A DNA stretch of 64,000 bases from Acanthopleura granulata (taxonomy: Eukaryota; Mollusca; Polyplacophora; Chitonida; Chitonidae). Shown here one piece after another: positions 45,903 through 58,500 of this stretch. The stretch spans positions 9,018,805 to 9,082,804 of the forward strand of contig JABBOT010000012.1 in NCBI GenBank assembly GCA_016165875.1. The letters are read 5' to 3'. Position 1 is the stretch's first letter; each line of letters begins with the position of its first letter. The position numbers and the translations under genes are program-made. The notes below the pieces were generated by a model. That model was not told where the DNA came from. It did no database searches and worked only from the letters and a program-made list of their open reading frames with translations.

Positions 45903-48218
45903 ATGGCAAAGACAAGTGTACCTTTGGTGATACTGGCTCTAGGATTACTTGATGCAGTATATGCTCAAGCCTTGTCAACAAAATTAACTCTGCAGGAAGA
46001 AGTTTCCAGTTCCGTGGAAGGCGTACACGTTGCCTTGTGGGGTAAGGGTTTTGTGCGATACACCTGGCTAAACCCTGTCCCCTATGGAAATGCACAGTTT
46101 AATCCTCAGTGTAAGTATGGCACTTCTTCAACCAGCTTCAACCACATTGCCAGAGGAGTGTCCTACTCTTACATGGCTGGGATGTTCAATTTGACCTTGA
46201 ACAGTGCACTAGCTGAGCTGCCCATACAGCCAGACGGGCGGACCCGAGTATACTACCAGTGTGGGGACAGTGCCTATGGTTGGAGCCCCGTGTACAGTTT
46301 ACAGCTGCAGCCTGCCGGGGTCAGTCAGACACAGAGGGGTAACATTGCTCTCATTGCTGACCTTGGGTCCACCAACGGTTCAGATACTATCTCTGCCTTA
46401 CAGCAGTTGGCAGAAAGCGGACTCATCAAGATGGTTGTCCATGCCGGGGACATAAGCTATGCAGATAACTTTGGAAAAAGAACTCACAACAACTCCTACA
46501 TCTGGGTAGAATATATGAAGCAAGTGGAAAAATTTACGTCCTGGGTTCCATACATGACCGCACCTGGCAACCACGAGTCTCAGTTTGACTTCGCGGCCTA
46601 TCGTAACTGGTTGCCGATGCCTCACAAGTCCAGCGGTTCCAACTCCCCCTACTGGTTCTCCTTCGACTACATGGGCATCCACTTCCTGTCTTTCTCCACA
46701 GAGCACAGCTTTAACCAGAGCTCCGCCCAGTTTGCCTTCATGCAACAAGACCTGATTCAGGCCAACAGGAACCGTGAGCAGGTGCCCTGGATCATTGTGT
46801 TTGGTCATCGGCCTCTGTATTGCACCTCCCTGGTGGAAGAACACAGGTGTGTTTACGACGCCCCGATCTTCAGGTCTTACCTGGAGGATTTGCTGTACGA
46901 GCAGAGAGTGGATGTGTACTTGTGTGGGCATGACCATAGCTACGAGAGAACCTATCCTGTTTACAGGGAGAGGGTTATGCAGAAAGACTACCGTAACCCT
47001 CAGGCACCTATCTACATTGTAGATGGAGAAGCAGGTGAGTGGCACTTCAGATGCTCACGGAGTGCTGTAAACCAAGATATCTGCGCTAGAATGCCAACAG
47101 AAAAAATTTTGTGGAAGGTGTTTAAGGTTCAGCACAAATACTCAGGAGCATAGTCTCTCGTTGAGCATACTGTCTTGTTCAGGAGCATACTGTCTTGTTC
47201 AGGAGTATACTCTCTTGTTCAGGAGCATACTCTCTTGTTCTGGAGTGTACTCTCCTTGAGGAGCATTCTCTCTTGTTCAGGGGCATACTCCCATGTTCAG
47301 GAGCATACTCCCTTGTTCAGAAGCATACTCTCTTGTTCAGGAGCATAATCTCTCATCCTGGAGTTCACGCTCTCATTCCTGAGCTACTCTGTCATTTACG
47401 AGCACACTCTCTCTCAGAAGTATACTCTCTCATAGTCTGTCGTTCAGGAACATACTGTCTCGTTCAGGAGTATACTCTCACCCCTGAGCATACTCTCTCA
47501 TTGAGGAGCATACTCTCGTTTAGGAGCATACTCTTTCATTTAGGAGCATACTCTCTCCCAGGAGCATACTCTCTCGATGAGGAATATACCCTCATTCAAG
47601 AGTATGTTCGGGAGCAGGCTCTCTCATTGGCAAATACACTGATTTGTGAAGCCCAGGAAGTTGCTCACTCAGCCAATGTAATTTTATCTGTAAAATCAAA
47701 ATATGGCATGTAAATCTCATTAAAACTTGCTGTTTCCTATGTGAAATGGTAGAGGAATTAGGTGACAATTTGTCAAATGCACTTTCTGGGAAGGTGGGGA
47801 TTAATTGCAAGTGAATGATTTCCTGAACTAAAAAGGAAGATTTTTTAATAAAGTATAGGTTATATAGAGGTTATTAATTGTGCATCTTAACAGTTTCAAG
47901 AAGGACAAAAGAGTATGTTGCATTGTTTGGATTCTGTTAATGATGGAAAGAACTTTGTTGCAAATTAATTACCCAAATCAGACGGTTAATTCAAGCAGTT
48001 TTATTGAAACCATATTTCAATTTGTTTCCTTCTATGTAGGGAATCCAGAGCCAAATGACCCCAGCTTTCAGCCTGATGTTGATTGGAGAGCAAACTTTTA
48101 CCCAATGTGGGATAACGGTTTTCTTCTGGTCCAGCCCACGCCTGTGGCCCTTCAGTTTCAGTATATTCGCAGTAGGGACATGGCACCAGTGGATATATTC
48201 TCAGTAACAAAGGATTAA
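45903..48218 (+). CDS. ACP7: Secreted purple acid phosphatase (acid phosphatase type 7-like), 2 coding exons, 436 aa
   Basis: Binuclear-metal phosphomonoesterase of the calcineurin-like superfamily. Exons 45903-47034 and 48040-48218 are joined in phase 1 (GCAG/gtgagt ... tatgtag/GG). The ATG at 45903 (aaaATGG context) is preferred to an in-frame ATG at 45885 that directly follows a TGA; using the latter adds six residues. A signal peptide ends near VYAQA (about 17-23). An N-terminal fibronectin-like domain covers about 25-140. The metal-site series is complete: IADLG (D153), GDISY (D183, Y186), GNHE (N223), FGHRP (H302) and GHDH (H343, H345), followed by SYERTYPV. The last exon encodes the C-terminal sheet and ends SVTKD. 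Length fits animal ACP7. The protein is probably secreted or lysosomal. The intron is filled by a minisatellite. In invertebrates this family is often multigene, so exact orthology is uncertain. Confidence 0.92.
47155..47625. repeat. 20-bp minisatellite in the phosphatase intron
   Basis: Unit aggagcatactctcttgttc with variants such as tctcattgaggagcat, in about 20 imperfect copies starting about 120 bp after the donor. A 172-codon open frame across it is only the repeat being read through. Confidence 0.88.
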
Positions 48219-48631
48219 TCTCTCTCACAAAGATGGACAGTAATTCTTAAAGAAAGAAAATCATGGGATATTCATATGTTCTGATAGCCAGTTGTTCGTC
48301 CACTAATTGCATTGGTGGGTAGGTAAATAAGCACCTGAAGTTCATAAGCTTGAGGTAAGCCTGTTGTGTAGATACATTGTATAATGTTATTGCAACAAAG
48401 TTTACAGACTCGCATGTAAAAAATGCCTCCCTTCAAGGACTTATAAACAGGGATGTAATGAATTGCAAGAGAGCATAACATATTGGTAAACTTCCAAACA
48501 CAGCGTCTTTACAGCACTTCTCCAGCTTTTTGAATCAACCATGAACATGTTTATCAGTGTAATGAAATTGAAAATATATTGCATTTTATTGAGATATAGA
48601 AGTGTTTTCTTGCTGTCAAGGAAGTTTCATG

Positions 48632-48637
48632 AATAAA
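48632..48637 (+). other. Possible poly(A) signal of the phosphatase gene
   Basis: AATAAA about 410 bp after the stop codon. Another AATAAA at about 48901 lies inside a dispersed repeat and is a weaker candidate. Confidence 0.4.
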
Positions 48638-48789
48638 TGAAAATGATGTGATCATTAGGAATGAGAGGTATTTCGTCAATACAGTTTCCATTTGCATGCA
48701 AACAGGATACATCCCATTCAGTAGCTTACATTGATTTGTATCATTTATGTTTGAGGAGGTTCAAATCATACATGGATACCTTCCACCAG

Positions 48790-48912
48790 TATGGTGTGCA
48801 TAGCCGTAAGTCACGTGGAAAAGTTTGTCAGTAACGTGCCAAAGGTTCAGAGTTTATACTGGTCACTCTGGTTTCCTCCATGCAGTAACCTGACTGCCGT
48901 CAATAAATGAAT
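48790..48912. repeat. Dispersed repeat related to 44925-45080
   Basis: Shared phrases: ggaaaagtttgtcagtaac, gccaaaggttcagagttt, ggtttcctcca and ctgactgccgtcaataaatg. They match 44925-45080 in the same orientation. Confidence 0.55.
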
Positions 48913-49298
48913 ACAAGGGTATGTGAATGTGAATTGGTGTCATGTTGGCATGTGTAACTTGATGGGAATGCAGGACCATGAAGATGGTCCAATTGCAGGC
49001 TTGGAATGTAATATAGATTGGGTTCAACTGCACAGCTGAGGGGAAACCACCATATCACAGGACTTCATTATTTTTACCACCATATACATGTATTTCCCAA
49101 GTTTTCACTTCAAGGGTAATACAGGAATAAACTACTGACCTTTGGAAAGTTACTGATACATCTGCAAGTCATACTGGTGGAAGACAAGTGATCTTTAACT
49201 TATGTAAGGCACGGACTAGCTTATTGCCCAACCAGAAACATTGGCCCTCTTTATTATCACAGAGGCTCCGCGAGCAATGAGAGCTGGGGAACAAAGTA

Positions 49299-49488
49299 CA
49301 TATACCAGGTATATAGGGAAGTTGTTAAACTTCAGAACACAAACTAGTTACCTATATGAGAAATGAAGAAAGTGTTTTAACATAAACTGGCAACATTTGC
49401 TCATGCTGATTTTCGGCAGTGAAAAGTCAGATGGCCAATTCAATTGTCCAATACCCATATAGAAAAAGACATACTGAAGATTTATATT
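49299..49488. repeat. Direct repeat flanking the Tc1 remnant, left
   Basis: ggaagttgttaaacttcaga, actggcaacatttgctcatg, agatggccaattcaattgtc and the bases between match 50393-50576 in the same orientation at about 80-85% identity. Confidence 0.8.
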
Positions 49489-49515
49489 CCTGTGGTGTAC
49501 ACGAACTTAATTAAG

Positions 49516-50374
49516 TACCCCTCTGATTTTCACCGTGGTGATTTTGTACACGTGCGATTAACATTCTTCTGTATCAAGAGAGTGTAAAAAGTGATTGGTT
49601 GTGAACCATGTGACCCTTTGCTAATAAAAATGAAAAAATGATGTTTAAATAACACACATACATTTCTATCATCGCTGGTTTTGATGTGAAACAATGACTT
49701 TACAAGTGGGGTTCTGGAGTGAGCAGTGTTGAAGCAGTTGTTGAAATTACTCAATGAAAATATCATTTGGTATCTCGTAAAGCGTTTTACATCAAAATTG
49801 GGTGAATCCGCCACGTGCCTGGATGATAGACTGAACCCTTTTCCTCACACCACCTGTCAGCCTCCTGATACTCTGAAGGGGAAGTCGCTGCCATTCTTTG
49901 TGCAAGACAGCTTCCAGTTTGGCCAGATCATGTATAGGTGGATCCCTTGCTTGCACACGACGACCAATCGTATCCCAGATATGATCCAAAGGGTTGAGAA
50001 CGGGGCTCATTGCAGGCCAAGGAATCAGAAGGCTGGCAGGTGGTATGAGGAGAAGGGTTCAGGATATCATCCTGGCAGATACACCCGATACTGACATAAA
50101 ACACTTCACAAGATACCAAATGATGTTTTCATTGAGTAATTTCAACCACTGCTCACTCCAGAAGCCTACTTTTAAAGCCATTGTTTCACATCAAAACCAG
50201 TGATGATAGAAATACATGTGTGTTATCATTAAAACACATGTATTCCAATCATTTTGTTATTTTTCATTAAGTAAGGGTCACACAGTTAACAACCAATCAC
50301 ATTTCACCCTCTTTTGATACAGAAGAACATTAATCGCATGTGTACAAAATCACCACTGTGAAAACCTGGGAGTG
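49516..50374. mobile_element. Palindromic Tc1/mariner-derived element (non-functional)
   Basis: Two inverted arms of roughly 330 bp face each other. The left end reads ctgattttcaccgtggtgat, the right end ccactgtgaaaacctgg, and each is followed inward by matching sequence including the attaacattcttctgtatca block. Each arm carries a piece of the C-terminal coding end of a Tc1-like transposase on its outward-reading strand. The better one, minus strand 49792-50010, reads LNPLDHIWD ... RRVQARD ... VQSIIQARGG, which is the Tc1 family C-terminal pattern. The catalytic N-terminal two-thirds is absent. This is a fold-back relic, not an active transposon. Confidence 0.8.
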
Positions 50375-50392
50375 TTTAAGATCTTTGTGTAT

Positions 50393-50576
50393 ACATATAA
50401 CAGGTATATTGGGAAGTTGTTAAACTTCAGAACAAAAAGTCATCTACATGAGGATTGAGCAAAGTATATTTAACTAGACTGGCAACATTTGCTCATGCTG
50501 ATTTCCCACAATGATAATCAGATGGCCAATTCAATTGTCCAATATCCATATGAAGAAAAAAAGGCTGAAGATTTAT
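50393..50576. repeat. Direct repeat flanking the Tc1 remnant, right
   Basis: Partner of 49299-49488. The two copies bracket the palindromic element, so the flank and the element were rearranged together. Confidence 0.8.
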
Positions 50577-52537
50577 CTGTTTATATTACATGGTTTATTG
50601 AAAGCAGAAAGTCTATAACGGAATGCCTTCAGGCTGCTTCTTTTATTAATCAAAACACAGCTTGGTTTGTTTAATCTTCATTTTAAACTAATTTAATAAG
50701 TAAAAATGGAGCACCATACATCCCAATGATTCCTTCGCTCAGGGTTAGAACTCTCCCTTCAGCACCTATTACACGCTTGTTCTAATTACAGTATAATGTA
50801 CATTAGCACTTCATATCTGAAGGCCTTTCTTATGCACAGATAAATCAGAAACTCATAAACGCCGCAAAACTTATAGGGAAACCGAGTGTTCTCATGAAAT
50901 AAATTTTCCAGGTTAAATTTGAAATGAAATAGTCCACCCAAAAAACAGAAGTACAATTTCATTCTTTACAATTCTTACAAAATTGAGCTTGAATTACACA
51001 TTAACTGAAAAAATTAAAAAAGAAGCAGAAATACCCTTGCAACAAAATAAAGTTTCACAATCACAATAATTTGTTTACTCTGACTTGTAACAAAAAATTG
51101 AAAGTTTTAAATTAATGCAATCCATCCTTGTCATTGCAGCAAATTGAAAACATTAAAACCAGGACTATAAAACATATCATAATTTAAACTGGTAGTTGGA
51201 ATTGCATGCTAAATTACTTTAGGCTTCTGGGACTTTCCTTATGTACAGGATAATATATACATACTACATGTAAAATATATATGTACATATATACATGTGT
51301 ATATATGTATGAGCTTCTCTAAAACAATACAAACTGGTGCAATTCCAGTGCATAAAACAGGCCCATTCATTTTATAATGCCATCAACAAATCATGCCAGA
51401 AAAACAAAACTTCAGTATAAAAATATCTTTAAGGGAACATGTACTCAATAGCTCTGTTCAACAAGTGCTAATAACAATCGCATGCGTGTGTATGCCCTCT
51501 CTATAGTAAGGTTAATACATATGGAATGGACTTGGGTGAGGTACACATACTAGAACGACGTTGCACACATCTCAATTGTTACTCACACAATGCATACCTT
51601 TTCTCATGTTGTGCTTATAACAAACATGAACGAAGAGCTAAGGTGTTACCTATATTCTCATGATCACAATGTACAAAACACGGCTAAATCTTTGAAGACT
51701 ACCGGTCAAAACCGTTTGGTCAAAACTGTGTAAGACTGAAGACAAAATTGCTCTGGTTAGAGTAAGCAAGTACACTCTTTCAGTATTTGAATTGCAAAAT
51801 TAAATTCACAAACGCATATTGCTTACAATTTAAAATCCCTTTAATGCAAGTATCCACAAATAATGTCTTGTTACACAAAAATCTCTAATTGGCATACAAG
51901 TTGAGCACTTCAGTGCACAGTTCACTGTATCAGTTGTTTAATGCCTGTAAATTTTAGCTAAACCAATTACCTTATCAAATGAAAGACAATTAAAAGAAAG
52001 TCTAAATTTATACATATACATGTAGTGTGCACCAGCTGTTTAATGCCTATTGGTTTTTAGCTAACCCTTTATAACCGTATCAAATGAAAGAATATCAATT
52101 AAAGTAAAATAAGCCTAAGTTTTGATACTTAACACACGTATATTTTGATGGTAACATATACTGTAAAATGCCCCCTTTATAGTATGTAAAATAGTTCCTC
52201 ATCATCAACTGACTTTGGCTGGGTGGTTAAGCGATGGGTCATCTTTCATTAATAAAAATCCAGCATTAAAGGATATCAAATCAAAGACAACACTGGATAA
52301 CATACAATAAAGCAGTACAGGTTTACATCATTATACAAATGTATCACATATATCTCACTTCACGCCTTCTGAATGATTGTTTAATACTTATTATGAATTT
52401 CTGACTAACGTTGTTAATCATTCATTGGGAACGTTTTAAGGGCCAGTGTGTTTATGCTCTTACACTGGGTCATAACTATCGATACTCTCACAGCAATGGC
52501 TTAGTCACGCCTTTTGTACAGGTATGGTTATGCTCTT

Positions 52538-55500
52538 CTACACTGTGCCGTAACTACCTATTCTCTCATAGCCTTGGTTGTCCAGAGCCCTGCGTACCTG
52601 GATAGCGTAGTAAGCAAACCCCACAGATATAATCAAAAACAGGAAGAAGAGAATGAGAAGTAACACCATGGTGAGAATGGGCAGAGGGGATTGTGGATAA
52701 TCGGCAGGGATCAGGTTACTGGTGTTGATCATAAATCCCAGGGCCCAGCCCAGGCTAGCATTGTTCACCTGAAACACACAACGTCACATCACATCACATC
52801 ACATCACATCACATCACAGTATTGCTATCAACACTTGGGTGATAGTTATGATGTCACGCTAATGTCTGAACTGTACATTATTTTTCACGAATAAATTCTT
52901 GGCCATTTGCATTTTTTGTGCTACAACATCACCCGTTGTACTATCTATGTAAGACTTTGGGTAACATTACGTGTAGAGGGATGAGGTTGTGTTTTGATCC
53001 CATGAACCAGTCATTCATTTATCCCACTCAGCTATTTGAGCAAGCTTATGCTACCATTGCTTTTAGCCCACTATAATAATAACTTTAAATAGTATAATAA
53101 AACATTTCTATTTTCCGTGATGACACATGATGACAAGGCTTCATACTGAATCACCCAAATTGGGTGATTTTAATCCAAATAAATAAAAAGGATATTTCAA
53201 TCATAATACTATACTGTATTATATTAAACGTACAATATATTCAGACATGAAACTTGATGCAATCATATCAGGAGCTTTAAAATTTTTGATTCGGGTTTTA
53301 TGCCATCCAAAATATTATTTCACTTTTACGGTGACGTAATACTGTTAGAGGATAGCAAGCGTAAAAAAGGGTAGCACAGACTCTCCAGAGGCACCCTTGG
53401 CAAACCCTCGTGCCCAGGGTGTTGGATTGGAACATTATTAGAAAAGCGATATTCTGCCATTGCTTACAGAAATATTATGATCACAACTAATATATTACAG
53501 ATTTATATTTGTTTCAATGATGTTTTACGTTGTACTCAAGAATATTTCACATTATATTCATGACAAATAATGCATGGCAAGGCCCTCATAAAACTATAGT
53601 TTCAGACAGAGACAGCCCTCACAATTGTACATCTGCAGGAAATAATCGCTTTGATGAATATTCTCTACTAATGTACAGTTACTTGGGCTTTCTCCACGAG
53701 ATTTACACAAAATTACTGGCGCTGATCGTAAATCCCAGGGTACAGCCCAGGCTGGGGCTGTTCCTCACACAATGAGTACATGTAACAACAACTCAGACTA
53801 ATCATATAGACTGTGTTTGCTCATAGCTTTGAAGTCAGGATACTGTCACATTTTACTTTCTTCCAAACAAATCTTGGAAACAAAACCGACACACGTTTTA
53901 TGAAGCCATTATACTTGCTCAAGTAAACTGCACTCATCTTACATGTTTGTGACAAGTCATCTCACATTACCTTTTCTTTGAAATAGATGGAGTTCCAGTT
54001 AGAGGTATTAAATCCATAGCCTTTGGTAAGAATAGTCAGCACAAAGCTGGTCTCGAAACAGTACCAAGGCAAGGCTTGTGGGTAATCCGTCTTCATCGTC
54101 ATCACCTGGCAACAAGAATCAGGAACTTGTACAAGAGTAATACAACGGAAGGAATAAATGGTTATAGTTTAGAAGTATTTAAGCCATGTTTTTACAGATT
54201 ATGTGAAAACACATATAGGTCAAAGGCAACACCTTGTTGATCCACCAAATAGCTTAGCAAAGTGCAAAAGCATAGAAACTCCGAATAAAGAAATGTAACG
54301 CATGGTTGACGTTCTCGATATTTCGCTTAAGTTTTACTTGTGTCTTCTCAAGCAAAACTTAGTCGAAATATCGAGAACGTCAACCATGCGTTACATTTCT
54401 TTATTCGGAGTTTCTATGCTTTTGCACAAAGGCAACACCGTCTTCTGCTAATACGGTAGTATTTTATAGTTATGGTCCAGTTCTTGTGTGGCCTCATAAG
54501 ATCTGGTGACATAACTATATCCATATGTTCATTAGAAGTGAAGTTTAAATTACATTCAGGAGATACTTTCTGCCTCCAACAGAGCACAGCTGGAGAAAAG
54601 TTTCCACATTTTTAATTGTAGGATTTCGCCTTTGGACGAGCAAACCAAGAAATAATCCGATATCCTGTGGTTCCATCAATGCATGTTTTGTTTATTTTAT
54701 TTACACGTTGACATTGTAAATCAAATTTGGGCAAAACTCAAGCATATGCATATTTTGCTTTACAGAAGGAGTAGCACTGGTTCTGAGCACAACCTGCTAT
54801 TTAGGGTGCACTGCGTATTGTTTATCACACTAAGACATCAGGAATGTTGATATTATGATCTTTTTGCAGTATGCTAAATTTCTTTCTCACCTCCTCCCAT
54901 GAACTATTACACAATCTAGTCACCGCATTTCTGAACTCTTCCAAGCTAAAGGCTTTGTTCCCATCAGTGAGGTTCAGGAACTGTACTTGGTAAAAATAGC
55001 TGGAGAAAGCCTGAAAGAAATAACCCATGTTGCTTCATGAAGAAAGAGGGGGAAGAAGAAGAAACACCTGTCTCCTCTGATAGATATGGATGGTTCAGCT
55101 ATTACAGTGGTAAAAGCAGAGCAACATGGTTTCCTTAAATACTAGACATCCCTTGGCATATAGATGTTCATAATATGCAATTTCTTCTGATCTAAATTAA
55201 AGCCACAGGCTTACATCCAGCCCTTGTTGGTTTGGTTGCAGCTTTTCAGGTACCTGTCAGACGACAATAGTTTACTCAATGCACTCTGATTTCCTTCACC
55301 AGACGGCCAAAGTGTAAGTTAAAAACATCTGGGTACAAAACCCAAGATAAAGCAACAATCTGTGTACAGCATAACGAAAACTTACTAGCAAATTACTTCT
55401 TGTGCATACAGAAAATATTTAACAATTAAATAATTATTTGGTTCTTGCCAACATAATATTAGGGCCTTATCTAGGTTTATTCAGAGTAGGTGTTATTCTA

Positions 55501-58500
55501 ATATTGACAAAAAAAGTGTCTATGTCTTGATCAAAATTAGCCTTAGACCAGCCTTCTAATGTGCAATCAGAGACCTAAGAAGGGTACTGAAGGAGTCAAT
55601 TGTTGAACCAATCAGAATGAATTGTGTGTACTCACATAGAAGTCTCCAGCCACGGCTGGCTGGTAAATACCATTAAATGAACATCTGGGAAAATCACAGC
55701 GTTCCGTGAGGTTAAATAATTTTTGTGTCTCTTCTTGACATTTTTCTGGATCACTTTCCCCAACAAAGCTGTAATTTGAATTCTGAAATCATAAAATAAA
55801 AGACCATGTGTCTTACTATGTTTTCCATTTTTCCAGCCACATACACACTACTCTATCCAAGTTCCATGTATGGTAAATTGTGGCACAACAAAATAGTTAA
55901 AATACCTAATCTTATACAATATGAGATTAAACTTTCTCTAAATGTGATCAGATTTAATGGTATATATAGACATTTTGTATGTGCCTTGTAAGAAATTAAG
56001 AAAATTTCAGAAATCCTTCGACACCTTCGTCCACCAAACAGAGAGGGTCACGTTAAAGCTAAAATTCCAAGCTTTCAAATTTTGCAAAAACTGCTGGTTT
56101 AAGGCTTCTGCTGTGGTAAAACACTGGTACAGCTTTCACTGAAAGTAATTCACTACTTTGTGAAACATGAATATACATACATACCATATATATATCCATG
56201 TAACATTATTTTTAGCAGAACAACCACATTCTATTTTTCACCAGCCCAGCCTACTCACAGAATCCATGTATGGAGTAGGGTAGATCTCTGATCCAAACGC
56301 TTCCAGTGCATGCCGTCCTTTAGTACACGGAGCCTCAAAGACTTCATCATGAGGCACCATTTCTACAGCACCTTTTGGTCCACAGGGATTGGCTATGGTC
56401 ATATTTGTTGTATTTGCTTGGTCCTGAAAAGTTTAAACATGATGAAAACAGTTTACATGAGATTCACTGCCAATATGAAAACACATCAGGGAATATGGCA
56501 GCAATGGCTGTTGAGCCCTACCAGTACTGCTGTACCAAAACCAAATTAGCTTGGTTAGTCAATTCAGTGGTGGTGTCTCTATATTCCCAGTTTATCCAGA
56601 TTTTATGTTACCAATCATGAATTTTGAAAAGAGATGTCAGCCAGAGGGGTCTATACAGATCTAAACAGACGTAGGCATATCTTTATCATGTGCTTGGTAA
56701 CTCTATAAATCACCTTTTAATCTGGAATTCTTACGAGGCCCCGGGAATTGCCATTTCAGAGAAACTGGAAACATGATGTTGCATCATTTGTACCCTACGC
56801 TATTCAGTATTCGAGGCAAAATACTCCTTTGTCTGCGAATTACAGTCAACTTTATTATTACATTCCAAGGCCATGCATAGTGGCCTCCTGGTCGAGATCT
56901 TGGGTAATAGCCCAAGATGTATTCCACTATCACTGTCTTGTTGAGAATGGCTTTGATTGTGTCAGAATTGTCTTGTAATCAGAAAGAAAACAGCTGATTT
57001 AACACTACTTCTATATGGCAAAATGGTGAACTAAGAACAGGTGATGTCACAGCAGTGAACAGATGCCTTCTCAGGTGGTAGAAATATCTCACCCTTGATT
57101 GGTTAAAACTGAGAGCATGATGATCTGTTTGACTTCCCCTACGTGGGTGCTTTTTCTTACTTTGGACTGTAATATCTCAGTTATGAGACATCATTAAAAT
57201 AAAGTCATGTTTTTTGAAATATGAATGGGATTCTTTATCAATACATATATACATTTGGCCCAATGTTGTCTTTCCTTTTAAATTCTTTCAGAGAAAACAA
57301 ATTTCACCAATTTTAGTTTGGAACCTAATCTGGAATATATTTTGTACTTTTTGCCTTCTGAAGGAAATTTATAAATCTTCTGAAACCCTAATGAAAAAGA
57401 CTACAGCTAATGAACTTTGAATAGGATTCTTTATCGATACACATACACATTTAGTCTAGTGCTGTCTTTTCTTTTAACCTTTTCATTTAAAGTAATTTTT
57501 ACCCCATAAGGTGAAGGTTGAAAAGCTTATTTGCACCAATACATGTAAAAACATAAAATAAAGCCATAACAAAAGATACAACAGATTTACCGAAGTCTTT
57601 AATTCTTGTCTGCATACTTACCATGACAAGGTGTGCCTGGAATCTGCGTAGGCCTTCGTTGATTCCGTAGCATAGGTAACTGTGGGTGTAGACTGTGTGG
57701 TTCATTCCATACAGACGCAGGCTGTAACTGTAGCCCGGGGGGAGAGAAGCGTGATTTTCTGGGATGAAGGTGATCTGTGTGGAGGCACCCCCCATGTCCA
57801 ATGCCCCATGAGTGATTGGTGTCGCTGCAGTCAACTCTACAGGCTTCTACAAAGCAAAATCAACTGGGTCTTGGGAGATTTCAGTCCAAATTGCTTATCA
57901 ACTGAAGAGCTGGTCTTTGATTTATTGACTTATTTATCTGATTGGTGTTTTACACCATACTCAAGAACATTTCATTTATACAATGTCGGAAAGCATTATG
58001 GTGGGAGGAAACCAGGCTGAGCCCGGTGAAAACCCATTGCCATCAGCAGGCTGCCAGCAGACTACTGGACAGGAAGTCAGTCTAAGCTGGACTTGATCTC
58101 AAAGCGACTGCAGAGATGGTGTTTGCTTGAGGTCTAATGTAACATTCAACATGATTTCGCTCATATCATGATGGTGTCTCTGGGTTTAGCAGACCAGTCA
58201 CAACGCTGACATATTTATAATGCTGCCTCACAAGAACACAATTTCAAAGACACCACTGATCATGCCTCATCTAATCATCACACACAAGACACTGGGCTGA
58301 CCACTAACATGCTAAGCACTAATTTAACCAGGGAAGTACATGTACCATGATTGCTAATTTTAGTGACCTAACTCAGACTTTAACATCTTATCTCCAGGTG
58401 GACAGAAAAACTGACGTGCTGGATTCTTCTCCAAAGTCCAAAATTTTATGAAACACACATAATAACTTCTGCATGCCTTGCTAATATTCTGGTTGAGAAT

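Larger units (their letters stand above)
48913..52537. other. Region between phosphatase and ENTPD genes
   Basis: Apart from the Tc1-derived fold-back block at 49299-50576, no gene was recognised. 50580-52537 is AT-rich and probably is, in part, the 3' UTR of the minus-strand ENTPD gene: minus-strand AATAAA words occur near 50591 and 50638, but nearer signals may be used. Confidence 0.45.

Noticed and set aside
47195..47713. 172-codon open frame after the phosphatase exon
   Set aside because: Reads through the intronic 20-bp minisatellite; the phosphatase family C-terminus is found in the exon at 48040 instead.
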